64,000 nucleotides of DNA, taken from Engraulis encrasicolus. Its lineage: Eukaryota; Chordata; Actinopteri; Clupeiformes; Engraulidae. The notes under the pieces are model-generated. The model saw only the letters and a program-made list of their open reading frames with translations. It was not told where the DNA came from and did no database searches. Of the stretch, positions 1-11,755 are shown piece by piece (position 1 is the first letter of the stretch; each line of letters starts with the position of its first letter). Location: the NCBI RefSeq assembly GCF_034702125.1, contig NC_085869.1, positions 17,756,177 through 17,820,176 of the forward strand. Direction: 5' to 3'. Both the position numbers and the translations under genes were made by a program.

Positions 1-103
1 CACGAGGGTGCGGGGCCCAACGGTGAGTCAGTTCTGTGTCGCTAATTATGAGGGCCCCCTTTAAGCCAAAAGTGCCCGGGCCCTATTTCTCCCCCAGTCC
101 AGG
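1..103. mobile_element. Partial hAT-like MITE (CAGGGCTGGACTGG family), cut by window edge
   Basis: This closely matches the right half of the complete element at 36701-37224: the G/C-rich start, the central CTAATTATGAGG block, the GTGCCCGGGCCCTATTTCTC block and a terminal CAGTCCAG. The left part lies outside the window. A third, inverted copy lies at 63829-64000. Family membership rests on direct comparison of the copies. Confidence 0.7.
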
Positions 104-374
104 TCTGGTGATGTTATATTGATTCCGCTCTGCTCGCAGTGTCTGGAGACAATAAAGAGATGGAGTATTTCAGTTAGGCGCCTCTTTGTGATTTTGCTTA
201 GAGCGAGAGACGCTGATGTTAAAGGCTTCTCTGCGACTCCCAGCTCGCACATAAACAGATGCTCACAGATGGGCTGAACCTGAGATGCTGGAGCCGCTCC
301 AGTCTCGGCAACTATGCATGCAGAATTCTTCCTCAAACTTTTGGCACCAACTTCCTGTTTCATCCATAGACATG

Positions 375-496
375 GGCTGAATCTCAAATGGTGCACTTGT
401 GCACTTTAGTGTTCATGTTTCAGTGTGTATGCCGTATTAGTTACGCACTGAAACATAGTGCCCGAAGTGCACAAGTGTACCATTTGAGATTCAGCC
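375..496. mobile_element. 122-bp foldback MITE
   Basis: Positions 375-405 and 466-496 are near-perfect reverse complements (about 31 bp), so the element folds into a hairpin. The stem shares CTCAAATG and GCACTTGTGCACTT with the much larger palindrome at 55702-56790, so the two look like short and long versions of one family. No transposase is visible. Confidence 0.75.
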
Positions 497-1820
497 AGGG
501 TTAGTTTGGTTGGAGCAATAGAGTTTTTTCCAGGTGACATGTTTTGAAGAACACTTAATGTAACAGCCAATTCAATATGTGCATTAAGGCAAGTGGTAGG
601 CCTACAATATGTTGTAAACAATGGTTTGCCTTGAACAGCTTATTCATGCTAATTCTCATTATATCCCCGGATACTGTATATACTAAGGTTTTGCCTTGAC
701 CGCCACTGTATGCTGCAGATATGTTATTTTAACATGATAACCTTTGAACTTTTGAATAAATACAGGAGCTGATTAACTTTTGGAGTCCAATAATTTCAGA
801 AAGACCAACCCTCAACATGGCTGATAATTTGCATGAAAACTTTTGAATGGGTGGACGGATTTGCACCAAATCTTGTGTGCTATCTAGAAAAAATACATGT
901 TGGATGCCTGAAATGTTCAAGATGGCATTAGCTTAAGGTATTAACCCGGGGATTGTGGTGGCATTTCTGACAGTATGGGACGACTGTTAGTTGTTGTTTC
1001 AGTAAGACTCGCATTGTTCATATCAGTATATTAAACAGTAACGAGCAAATAACAGTAGGCCTAACGCACAAATGATAACAGTTTCTTGTCCATATCTATT
1101 TATAAAATATCCCCATGCTGTCGCTCAAGTAATATTAGCTTGATGTTAGTTGCCTAGTCACTGGCAGCACATCATTGTCACTGTAGCTTGTTATGCTGAT
1201 ATGTTGCTAATGGGGCTACAATCAAAATTATATTGAGAGTGATTAGATCTCCTCATAGTTACCGCGTGGCGCCAACTTGGCTTCTGACATTTATCAGCAT
1301 ATGCACAGCCAACTTGACCTGTCATAGAGCAAATCCATCTGGGGCATGTGTCTGACCTTTTTGACCGCCGCCTTTTTGTCATGACTGGAATTAAAATGAC
1401 AAGCCCCTTCCTCTTTGCCATCACCTGCGCCAGCCTGCCTATCGAGGAGCGCGGCTTTGACAGTAGGAATACAAATTATGTTGGAGGGAGCCCACACTTA
1501 TCATGATTCCAGTGGCAAAATGTGCCACGGCTAACAGCATAGACTCTGTGAGCTGGAGAAAATGGTGCTTTGTGATGTGAAGTCATCTGTGAATAATAGA
1601 CTTTATTTTCCCTTTCCTATACTTGCAATCTATTTAAAGATGTCTCGTTTTCATCACCAAAAGGTGTTAGCTCATAGCACTTTCCCAGTTGTAGCCATTC
1701 AGCTAACAGAGCTCTTTGTATTTTGTCTGAAAAAGGCTAGCACAGTGCAAATCTGATTTGAAAAGACCATAAAGATCACATCAGCCATGATCTCTTTACT
1801 TCCTTTTTTGATGCCAAGAC
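497..1820. other. Intergenic, no feature recognised
   Basis: I see no credible coding region, RNA gene or repeat structure. Open frames here are short, lack conserved motifs and overlap on both strands. Confidence 0.6.
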
Positions 1821-2123
1821 TAGGGCTGCACGATATCTGAAAAAAAAACTGGATACTCGATAACAGCATGCAATACCTCGATAACGATATTTAAATTATA
1901 TTTAGAAATACAGTTGAGTGTTTCTTGTCGCTAATTTGTCAATCTGTTGAGGGGGGCATAGCTTTGGTCATGGAGGGCTTCTTGGGAACTTGTTGACATT
2001 CAGCAAGTGGAATGCACAGAAATGTTTTACTTGTTCGCAATAATAAGGTAATTTTCACGATACGCATATCGCCCCTCTTGATATCGCGATTTCGATACAT
2101 TTTCGATATATTGTGCAGCCCTA
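1821..2123. mobile_element. hAT-like MITE with perfect 8-bp TSD
   Basis: The element starts with TAGGGCTGCACGATAT and ends with its imperfect reverse complement, ATATTGTGCAGCCCTA. It is flanked by the perfect duplication GCCAAGAC (1813-1820 and 2124-2131). An 8-bp duplication and a TAGGG terminus are typical of hAT-type elements. The interior (303 bp in total) is AT-rich with several CGATA motifs and encodes nothing. A diverged relative is at 61090-61374. Confidence 0.9.
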
Positions 2124-2131
2124 GCCAAGAC

Positions 2132-3130
2132 ATCCATTCTAATCAGCATAACTTGTAAAGTGCTCTGTATCATAACCAAAGGTTAAAAAAAAAACACAGG
2201 GCCAGTGATGAACCAAGAAGGTGGCTGTAGCCATAGCCTGTACATGCTGCTGCAGCCTGCCTCTAGCTCGCCTCTTTCTCATCTGGTGTTGCTGAGCCAA
2301 AGTCCAGAGAGGAAGCAGGCTAAAAGTAGGTTATGTCTCGTCTGCCTCCTCCTCTCCTCCGACTGAGACTTGGCGCCTTCTCACCATCTGCTGTGGTGCT
2401 TCACAGGTCACTATTGTGTTCTTCGCCAAACAGCTATGAGAAAAATGATTAATTAACATTTCCGAAAAGGTGTGTATAGAGAGTCCAATTCGTTTCTTCT
2501 CTGAACATTTCATTCGTAAACCCCCTTTCAACGTTGTGTTGCCCATTGTTTGGATTTTAAAATGTTGTCAAATGGCTCACAGCAATCTCTCCTAATTACG
2601 TGTACAGGCCTATGTTTTGCACAGACGCATTGAGATAGGCCTACTGAACATCATGTTCTTTTGAAGCAGGAAAGTGGCAGTGAGTGTAGGTGGATATGTG
2701 ACCATGTGAAGCTCAGCTGGTATTGACAGGAGACAAGCGCAGACAAAATAAGGTCCTTTGTGCCCATATGGAGAACAAGACGAATGGAGGAACAAGCACC
2801 TGGCACATTTCCAACCATTCCAGACACTGCTGGGTAGTTTGTGCAATTGAACTATCTAGGCTACAGTCACTCCGCCGTTGATGTGTGTTTTCACAAAAGA
2901 TAAATGCAGTGTGGAAAATAATATTTTTAGGCCCCAGCTAGACACTTCCAGAGGTTAAAGCATAGAGGTAAATCAATGTTTTGTCTTCCACCTTCAGTTG
3001 TAGTCCGGGCACGTGAAAACAGCCAAGCAGAGAGACAAAGAGAAGACAATTAATCGAGAAGAGACAGAAAAGTGCTTGGAGTGCTCTTGAGCGACACTTC
3101 AACATGGGAAAAAAAATCATGTGTCTGATT
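2132..3130. other. Intergenic, no feature recognised
   Basis: No supported gene. Short open frames without recognisable domains. Confidence 0.55.
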
Positions 3131-3143
3131 TTTTCTCTCTCTG

Positions 3144-3193
<50 letters not shown>
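3131..3193. repeat. (CT)n microsatellite
   Basis: A nearly pure CT dinucleotide run with one GT and one TC interruption. Confidence 0.95.
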
Positions 3194-3196
<3 letters not shown>

Positions 3197-4731
3197 GCCG
3201 TTTGCCCAAGATGAATGGGCTTTTCAGATTTAAGAAAGTGCATGGTTGAAATACAAAGAGGGGCTCATCTATCAGAACTGAATAGCCGTGTGCTGTGCTG
3301 CATGGAGGGGGAGGGAGGAGGGCAGTGGGACTGTGAGGCTTGGGGGGGCTGTGGGCCTCTGATTAGACCCTAGGCCAGCCACTCTCAGGGTCTGCCGCCG
3401 CGCAAAAAAACATCAATCCTCTCTCTTTTCTGCCTCCAATGCCTTTGAACTGCAGGAGACAATTTCTCCACTGTAAGCTCTGTTTTAGACATTCTCTGAG
3501 AGACTTGCTAACATCCGCATATGTTACTGAACATTTCATGCCACTTTTCACATGTTCAAGGCAGATTTTATCTGAGGGAGAAGCAGTCAGAGGGGGGGGG
3601 GATGCCATCTGAAGTACGCTATGTGAGCCTTGCTTGTGCCAAGATTCGGACCATTCTCATTTCTGAAACATAAAGTACCAGTATATGAAGAATAATAAGT
3701 CACGGTACACAAATCCCTTGTTTCCATAGACATACGAAGAACTGTGGCCTTGGGGAAATACAGGAAACAACGGAAGTGATGAAGAGAAATAGGTGAAAAG
3801 AGTGAGTCAAAAAACAAGTTATTTTTTCACAAGTTTTTGAGTTACTGACAATTACATTTACAAAGAAGACAATGCTCAAGGAACTGTAAACATTCTACGC
3901 CGGAAAGCTCATTGCAGCTCTATTGTGCGAAAACAGCACATTCATTCATTTTTATGTACAGCACCCACCGTGTTTAATGTCCACCGAGACCAGGCAAGAG
4001 CACTGTGGTGCAATAAATGTCAGGCTAACATTAAATCAAACTGACATATCTTCTTAAGGATGAGGCCATTAAAAATTAACATGATTATTTAGACATGCAA
4101 TGGCAGAGCTGAAATCTTTGACTAAACCGAGGCAGTTATGATCCCCGGGTCTGTCTGAAATGATTACGCTTCGTGTCAGTCTTTTAAAATGCTCAATCAG
4201 CCTTAATTGCTTTTAATTTACGACATTGCTGCATGCCAATGCTTTGAGCTGACACTGGCTCTGATGCACTGATGTTGCAGCAGCAGTGATGCATTCGCTA
4301 ATGTCTCTCAGTGCTCAGTAACACAATAGCTTGTTGAAACGTCTAGTGGTACAAAACACTTGAGCGACTCATGTTTAAGAGTTTTACATCGGAAACAACG
4401 TCAGATTTCATGTAGTTTTGCGATTTGCGATTGTTCCAGCGCCAAAACATTTGCCTTATACCCTAGCCTACCCTTATCTGTCCTATCTCGTGCAAGTACC
4501 CAAGGTTAACAACTTAATTTAACAATCAGTGTAATTGTAATCATACTTGGAAATGTTTAGCAAAAGGTTGTAGGAAACAATACAGTACTATTTACATTAA
4601 GCCCCTGTGGTCTTCTCTTCACTGATGTTGAAGGAAGCTAAAGGCATCTCCGAGAGGCGTGACTGTGGTGTAGTGTCCTTCAAGCTACCTTCTACACTGA
4701 CTATTGGGGTAGCCTAACTGTTGAAAAAAAC
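3194..4731. other. Intergenic; possible conserved non-coding stretch at 4020-4260
   Basis: No gene seen. About 4020-4260 is repeat-free and AT-rich, with homeodomain-type TAATTG and TTTAATTTA motifs, in the style of vertebrate developmental enhancers. That reading is inference from composition only. A G run sits at 3592-3601. Confidence 0.4.
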
Positions 4732-5021
4732 TTAAAGGGACACTGTGCAGGAAATGGTCAAAAAAGGTACTGCAACTACAGTATGCTGTTCATTGAAACT
4801 GGGCTGCCTAATGCCAAATTTGATCTTTACATGAAAGTTTACTAAGTAATAAACAAATATTTTTTAGTGTGGTCCAAGTACAGCCATTTTTGCAGCTAAA
4901 TTTAGTGAATACTTAGAATTTGATGGTGGTGGTAAGTAATCATGAAAAAGGTAACATTAGTGAATGGGCAGCATGAATTCTGGAAATAAACAACTAAAAA
5001 TCTCACACAGTGTCCCTTTAA
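4732..5021. mobile_element. TTAA-flanked MITE A (AGGGACACTGTG termini)
   Basis: It begins TTAAAGGGACACTGTG and ends CACAGTGTCCCTTTAA, with inverted termini and TTAA at both borders, as in piggyBac-type insertions. A second copy of the same family is at 48280-48646. Copy A lacks about 70 bp of internal sequence that the other copy retains. Confidence 0.85.
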
Positions 5022-5377
5022 AGGTGCACTGTGTAGAATGGTGGCCTGAGTAGGTATTACAACACAACTATGCCGCTCATTGAAACTGTGCTGCCAATTG
5101 TCAGATTTGTTCTTTTCATTAATATTTTCTAAATAATAAATTAATATTTACTAGTATGACCAAAGTACAGTACATTTTGCAGCTAAAAACTGGAAAGTAA
5201 ATGGTGGACAATGGAGAGGATCCCCCTTTTTCTGTATGAAAAGTGCACATTCCCAGTCATAATGAATACAACATAATGAATTTGATGTTGGTGGTAAGTG
5301 TTCATGAACAAGGTAACATTTGTGAATGGGCAGCATGAATTCTGGAAATAAACACAATATTACACAGTGCACCTTAA
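5018..5377. mobile_element. TTAA-flanked MITE B (AGGTGCACTGTG termini)
   Basis: It starts TTAAAGGTGCACTGTG and ends CACAGTGCACCTTAA. Internal blocks (ATTGAAACTG, GTGAATGGGCAGCATGAA, TTCTGGAAATAAAC) are shared with MITE A, so B is a diverged sister family. Its left TTAA is the right TTAA of element A. Confidence 0.85.
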
Positions 5378-5668
5378 AGGGGTATGCCACTATTTTGGGG
5401 CTTAATACAGTTAAAATCGTTGGCTGGGGTTTATAAAGGTGGTAAAGTGTCTTGTTTTTCATGTGAAGCGTTGTCTTGCTTTAAGACAAGTTAAAAGAGG
5501 GAGTATGTCGCTAAGCTAGTGAAAGTCAATGCATCCATGTAGCATTGCTACATACTACACGGATCCATTGACTTTCACTAGCTTAGCGACATGCTCCCTC
5601 TTTTAACTTGTCTTAAAGCAAGACACTGTAACTGTATTAAGCCCCAAAATAGTGGCATACTCCTTTAA
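5374..5668. mobile_element. TTAA-flanked palindromic MITE C
   Basis: The arms are reverse complements over most of their length. The start TTAAAGGGGTATGCCACT mirrors the end AGTGGCATACTCCTTTAA, and inner blocks such as CTTTAAGACAAGTTAAAAGA and CGCTAAGCTAGTGAAAGTCA appear in both orientations around a loop near 5545. It shares its left TTAA with MITE B. Confidence 0.88.
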
Positions 5669-6366
<698 letters not shown>

Positions 6367-6662
6367 ATGCTATGCTTGCTGGCAAACCCATGTCCAAACC
6401 CTTGTCATTTTCTAAACCAATAGTGCTGTATGTGCCGTACCGAATACCTTGGCTGCTTCTTTCTCAAAGACTTAAAAGAGTTTCATTATAGAACATATAA
6501 GAGGGCAGTTCTTCAGGGTAAATGGTTGCCATTTAGCAGTACGTACGTCTGTGCTTTAAATGAGCTCTTAGGAAATGTGTCATGAGGTGAACAGCAAGTG
6601 GACACTATATTAAGTCATTCATTGTTTTGGCAGAAATAGATAAAATGACCTACCGATCCTGA

Positions 6663-6783
6663 ACACACATACACACAGACGCACACACACAGACGTGCAC
6701 ACACACAGATGCGCACACCCACACACACAGACACGCACACAGACACACGCGCACGCACACACAGACACACGCGCACGCACACA

Positions 6784-6815
<32 letters not shown>

Positions 6816-6837
6816 GACACACAGACACACGCGCACG

Positions 6838-6922
<85 letters not shown>

Positions 6923-6942
6923 GCACGCACACACACACACAC
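6663..6942. repeat. Imperfect (CA)n microsatellite with GCGCACGC interruptions
   Basis: CA repeats are broken by GACACACA and GCGCAC units in the left half and nearly pure in the right half. The alternating purine/pyrimidine sequence with CG steps could adopt Z-DNA. Confidence 0.97.
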
Positions 6943-7427
6943 TTTTTTTTACCCATGATTGGCGATAAACTCTTTACAAGTCTTGGCAGTGAGTGATGTA
7001 AATGTGTCCCAAAGAAAGCAGTCATGCATCACAGCACGCGGTGAACACTTCCTTCGACAGCTGTCAGTCTCTACTCGGTGAGAGCCCAACATTGCCCCAT
7101 TTATTTAGCTTTAGACAGTTTTGTTGTTGGTTTTGGATTATAGCTACTACATTGGACTCATTTGACTTTCTTACTGCAGTTATGATTGTGTAAAATTAAG
7201 CGTGATCCAAAATACATTGCCTTTTTTCTTTCTTTCTTTTCAAAACACATATTGTTTTAGCCAGTGTGTTAAGCCAGTGAACCCAGTGTTTGTTCAATAG
7301 TGCTTAAGTTCTAACCCTCTTTATAATCTCTGCTCATTTATCCAACATGCAAAAAAAGGCATTCAAGGCAGCAAGGCAGAATGAATGCCTCGCCTTCCCT
7401 TCCAGAATGGTTGATCTGTTGTTTCTT

Positions 7428-7429
<2 letters not shown>
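6943..7429. other. Intergenic, no feature recognised
   Basis: Non-repetitive sequence between two microsatellites, with no recognisable gene. Confidence 0.55.
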
Positions 7430-7511
<82 letters not shown>

Positions 7512-7525
7512 TCTGTGTCATTCTC

Positions 7526-7604
<79 letters not shown>

Positions 7605-7709
7605 ATCTCCCTCTCTCTGTCATTGTCTCTATCTCCCTCTCTCTGTCATTGTCTCTCTCTCTCGCTCTCTCTCGCTCTCTCTCTCACTCTCTCTCTCTCT
7701 CTCTCTCTC
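7430..7709. repeat. (CT)n microsatellite, interrupted
   Basis: About 280 bp of CT repeats with internal repeated interruptions (CTGTCATTGTCTCTATCTCC twice) and CTCGCT units. Leucine/serine open frames here are artefacts. Confidence 0.97.
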
Positions 7710-8269
7710 CGCTGCCCTTCATCCAGAACACATGGGCTGCTGGAGGTTCGCATCTGAGCCCACGAGAATGATGATATGTGAGCCTCTAAGCCTCCTGAAC
7801 CAATGGGTTTAACGTTAGCGCATGGGGCGAAATGGAGGGACGGCACGGCCTGGCACACACGCCCAGACCAGAACGTGTCAGAAGCTCGACCAAGACGTGT
7901 GAAGGAGCAGAGAGTGCAGGAGAGAGATGGAGGGGGGGGGGGGATGGGGGGGAGGTACGTGGGGGCTGGCGGCTCAATCGCTGGCGGCCCCTGGCTGTCT
8001 CAACCGCGCATTCACAGTTCACAGAGCTCACCGCGACACAGCCAGCCACAGCTCCCGGGGTGCTCGGGCTGTGCCGTGCGCGCCAGCCCTTGCCGAGCTC
8101 CGCCACAGTCTCTCGGTCCTGCTAATGGAAGGCGAAAAGCATTATGACAGGCCAATGAAGAATTCATTCGAAATATATTCGGGAGTCCCAGCGACGTCCC
8201 TCTGTGAATCCTCTCAGTGGAAGAGGGGACACCGCACAGGCTATGAAGGTCTTAAAACCTTAAAGTGCT
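7710..8269. other. Intergenic GC-rich stretch with G runs
   Basis: GC-rich, with poly-G blocks at about 7932-7957. Several overlapping open frames on both strands have no recognisable domain. It could include a CpG-rich regulatory segment, but nothing specific supports a gene. Confidence 0.4.
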
Positions 8270-8712
8270 AAATCACTGTTGGTTTGTACCTGGAATGCAA
8301 CTTCTACAGACTAGATACAATACTCCCAATAACACTAGTACAATAACGGCTAGTACATTTTGAGCTGTTGTGATTTCCACATGTAAATAATGTGCTGCAC
8401 ATGTACTATGTCACAAAATCACTGTTGGTTTGTACCTGCGATGCAACTTCTACAGACTAGATACAATACTCCCCAATAGCACTAGCACAGTAACATCTAG
8501 TAGGCCTACATTTTGAACGGTTGTGATTTCCGCATCTAACTAATGTGCTGTACACGCACTATGTGACAAAATCACTGTTGGTTTGTACCTGCGATGCAAC
8601 TTCTACAGACTAGATACAATACTCCCCAATAACACTAGCACAGTAACATCTAGTAGGCCTACATTTTGAACGGTTGTGATTTCCGCATCTAACTAATGTG
8701 CTGTACACGCAT
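8270..8712. repeat. Tandem repeat, three units of about 145-153 bp
   Basis: Each unit begins AAATCACTGTTGGTTTGTAC (8270, 8416, 8569) and carries the shared block CTTCTACAGACTAGATACAA. Units 2 and 3 are nearly identical and unit 1 is more diverged, so the last duplication is the most recent. Confidence 0.93.
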
Positions 8713-9037
8713 GTGACATGTGGCGTGCTCTGAAGCGTGCATCATGCCACCGCACTGTTGATTCTGCTTGACTGAGTATATTGACAGGGGTAGTCATGTA
8801 GATGTTATTGTGCCACTGCCAAACTTAAGTGTTAAGCATGTAGACATTTTTTTATGTCTCACAGAGAAGCATCAAAATCGATAAAGCGTGAAAACACTGG
8901 GGAGTTCGTCACAGAAATGCGTTCGACTCTGCACCGCACCACACCATACCACACCACATGTTGCATGGCTTTCTCCCATTCTTTTTCCAGCAAAGTGAAG
9001 CCGTGTGAGGCATGAAAATGAAGAGAAAACGCTGTGC

Positions 9038-9038
<1 letters not shown>
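8713..9038. other. Intergenic, no feature recognised
   Basis: No gene or repeat recognised. Confidence 0.5.
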
Positions 9039-9136
<98 letters not shown>

Positions 9137-9165
9137 GCACGCACACACACACACACACACACACG
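9039..9165. repeat. (CA)n microsatellite
   Basis: A CA tract with three GCAC interruptions near the right end. Confidence 0.97.
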
Positions 9166-9290
9166 TGCTTGAAAATGATCATAATGCTCAGGTAGTGAGT
9201 GAGTGAGTTTCTCTCCCGTCGCCCAGATTGAAAATACAATCATGCTTGAAAAGGGAATTGCAGCTGAAGGTAGAGAAAAGGAGGGCAAAT

Positions 9291-9366
9291 GGAGTTGGAG
9301 GTGGCAGTGGAGGAGGTGGAGGAAGTGGTGGAGGAGGTGGAGGAGGTGGAGGAGGTGGTGGTGGGG
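9291..9366. repeat. (GGAGGT)n G-rich minisatellite
   Basis: GGA/GGT triplets repeat for about 75 bp and end in GGTGGTGGTGGGG. The G-run spacing is compatible with G-quadruplex formation. Confidence 0.85.
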
Positions 9367-9474
9367 CCTGTGGGTGGGAGTGCAGTGGTGTAGAACAGGG
9401 GGGGAGAGAACTGGCTACAGGAGGAATGATGAGTCCTGACGGCCCGTCCCTCCCCTCTGCACGCTGCTGACAGA

Positions 9475-9842
9475 CAGGGAGGCTGACACGGGAGGGGGTA
9501 ACGGGGTCAGTTGTCCCGGGCCCAGGGAAAGAGGGGTCCCAGAATTGGGACCTCGTTACATTGTACTGTATGTACTGTATGTATTGAGAAGGGGGGGAAC
9601 GGGGGCGCTGTGGCGCAATGCGCTAAGCCCCCCAAATTTGGGCTTGCATGCCCATGGGGACCCCAGTTCGAGTCCGGCCGGGGTAATTACCCAATCCTCC
9701 CCCATCTCTCTCTCCCACCCACTTCCTGTCAGCATCTCATACTATCCTGTCAATAAAAGGCATAAAAAGCCCCTAAAAATGAGAAGGGGGGCCCTTTCAG
9801 ATGATTTTGTTCTGGGCCCGGTCAAAGCTGCCAGCGGCCCTG
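9475..9842. mobile_element. CAGGG...CCCTG MITE interrupted by a SINE
   Basis: The outer parts match the copies at 29211-29364 and 38138-38293: CAGTTGTCCCGGGCCCA, CCAGAATTGG, CATTACATTG-like sequence, GGGGGCCCTTTCAGATGA and a final GCGGCCCTG. A tRNA-derived SINE (9598-9779) splits it. The left boundary and flanking duplication are imprecise. Confidence 0.7.
9598..9779 (+). mobile_element. tRNA-derived SINE
   Basis: A tRNA-like head (GGCGCTGTGGCGCAATGCG, A-box region; GTTCGAGTCC, B box) is followed by a pyrimidine-rich body and a tail with CCTGTCAATAAAAGGC and an A-rich end. It is flanked by a direct repeat, TGAGAAGGGGGG (9585-9596 and 9780-9791), as expected for LINE-driven retroposition. A relative on the opposite strand lies near 17412-17600. 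Confidence 0.85.
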
Positions 9843-9932
9843 CAAACAGCTCCAACCACATGGAGACCATGTCACCCCAACCATGATGGAGGCTCACAGA
9901 TGAAGTTGCTTTGCAGTACTCTATCATTAAAG

Positions 9933-11570
<1,638 letters not shown>

Positions 11571-11755
11571 TGTGTGTGCGTGTGTGTCTGTGTGTCTGTG
11601 TATGTGTGTTTGTGTGTGTCTGTGTGTGTGTGTGTGCACGTTTGTGTGTGTCTGTGTGTGTGTGTGTGCGCGTGTTTGTGTGTGTGCGCGCGTTTGTGTG
11701 TGTCTGTGTGTGTGTTTGTGTGTGTGTGTGTGTTTGTGTGTTTATGTGTGGGTGC
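11571..11755. repeat. Imperfect (GT)n microsatellite
   Basis: GT repeats are interrupted by CTGT, TTGT and GCGC units. Open frames here consist of low-complexity Cys/Val or His/Thr runs. Confidence 0.93.

Noticed and set aside
7347..7812. Leu-Ser or Arg-Glu rich open frames across the CT repeat
   Set aside because: Low-complexity translation of a dinucleotide repeat; no start context or conserved sequence. The same applies at 9.74-10.2 kb.
8270..8712. Possible CRISPR-like array
   Set aside because: Units are contiguous tandem copies without unique spacers, in a vertebrate genome.
9598..9680. Possible functional tRNA gene
   Set aside because: A- and B-box-like sequences are present, but the body does not fold as a cloverleaf with proper stems and it continues into a SINE tail with a target duplication.
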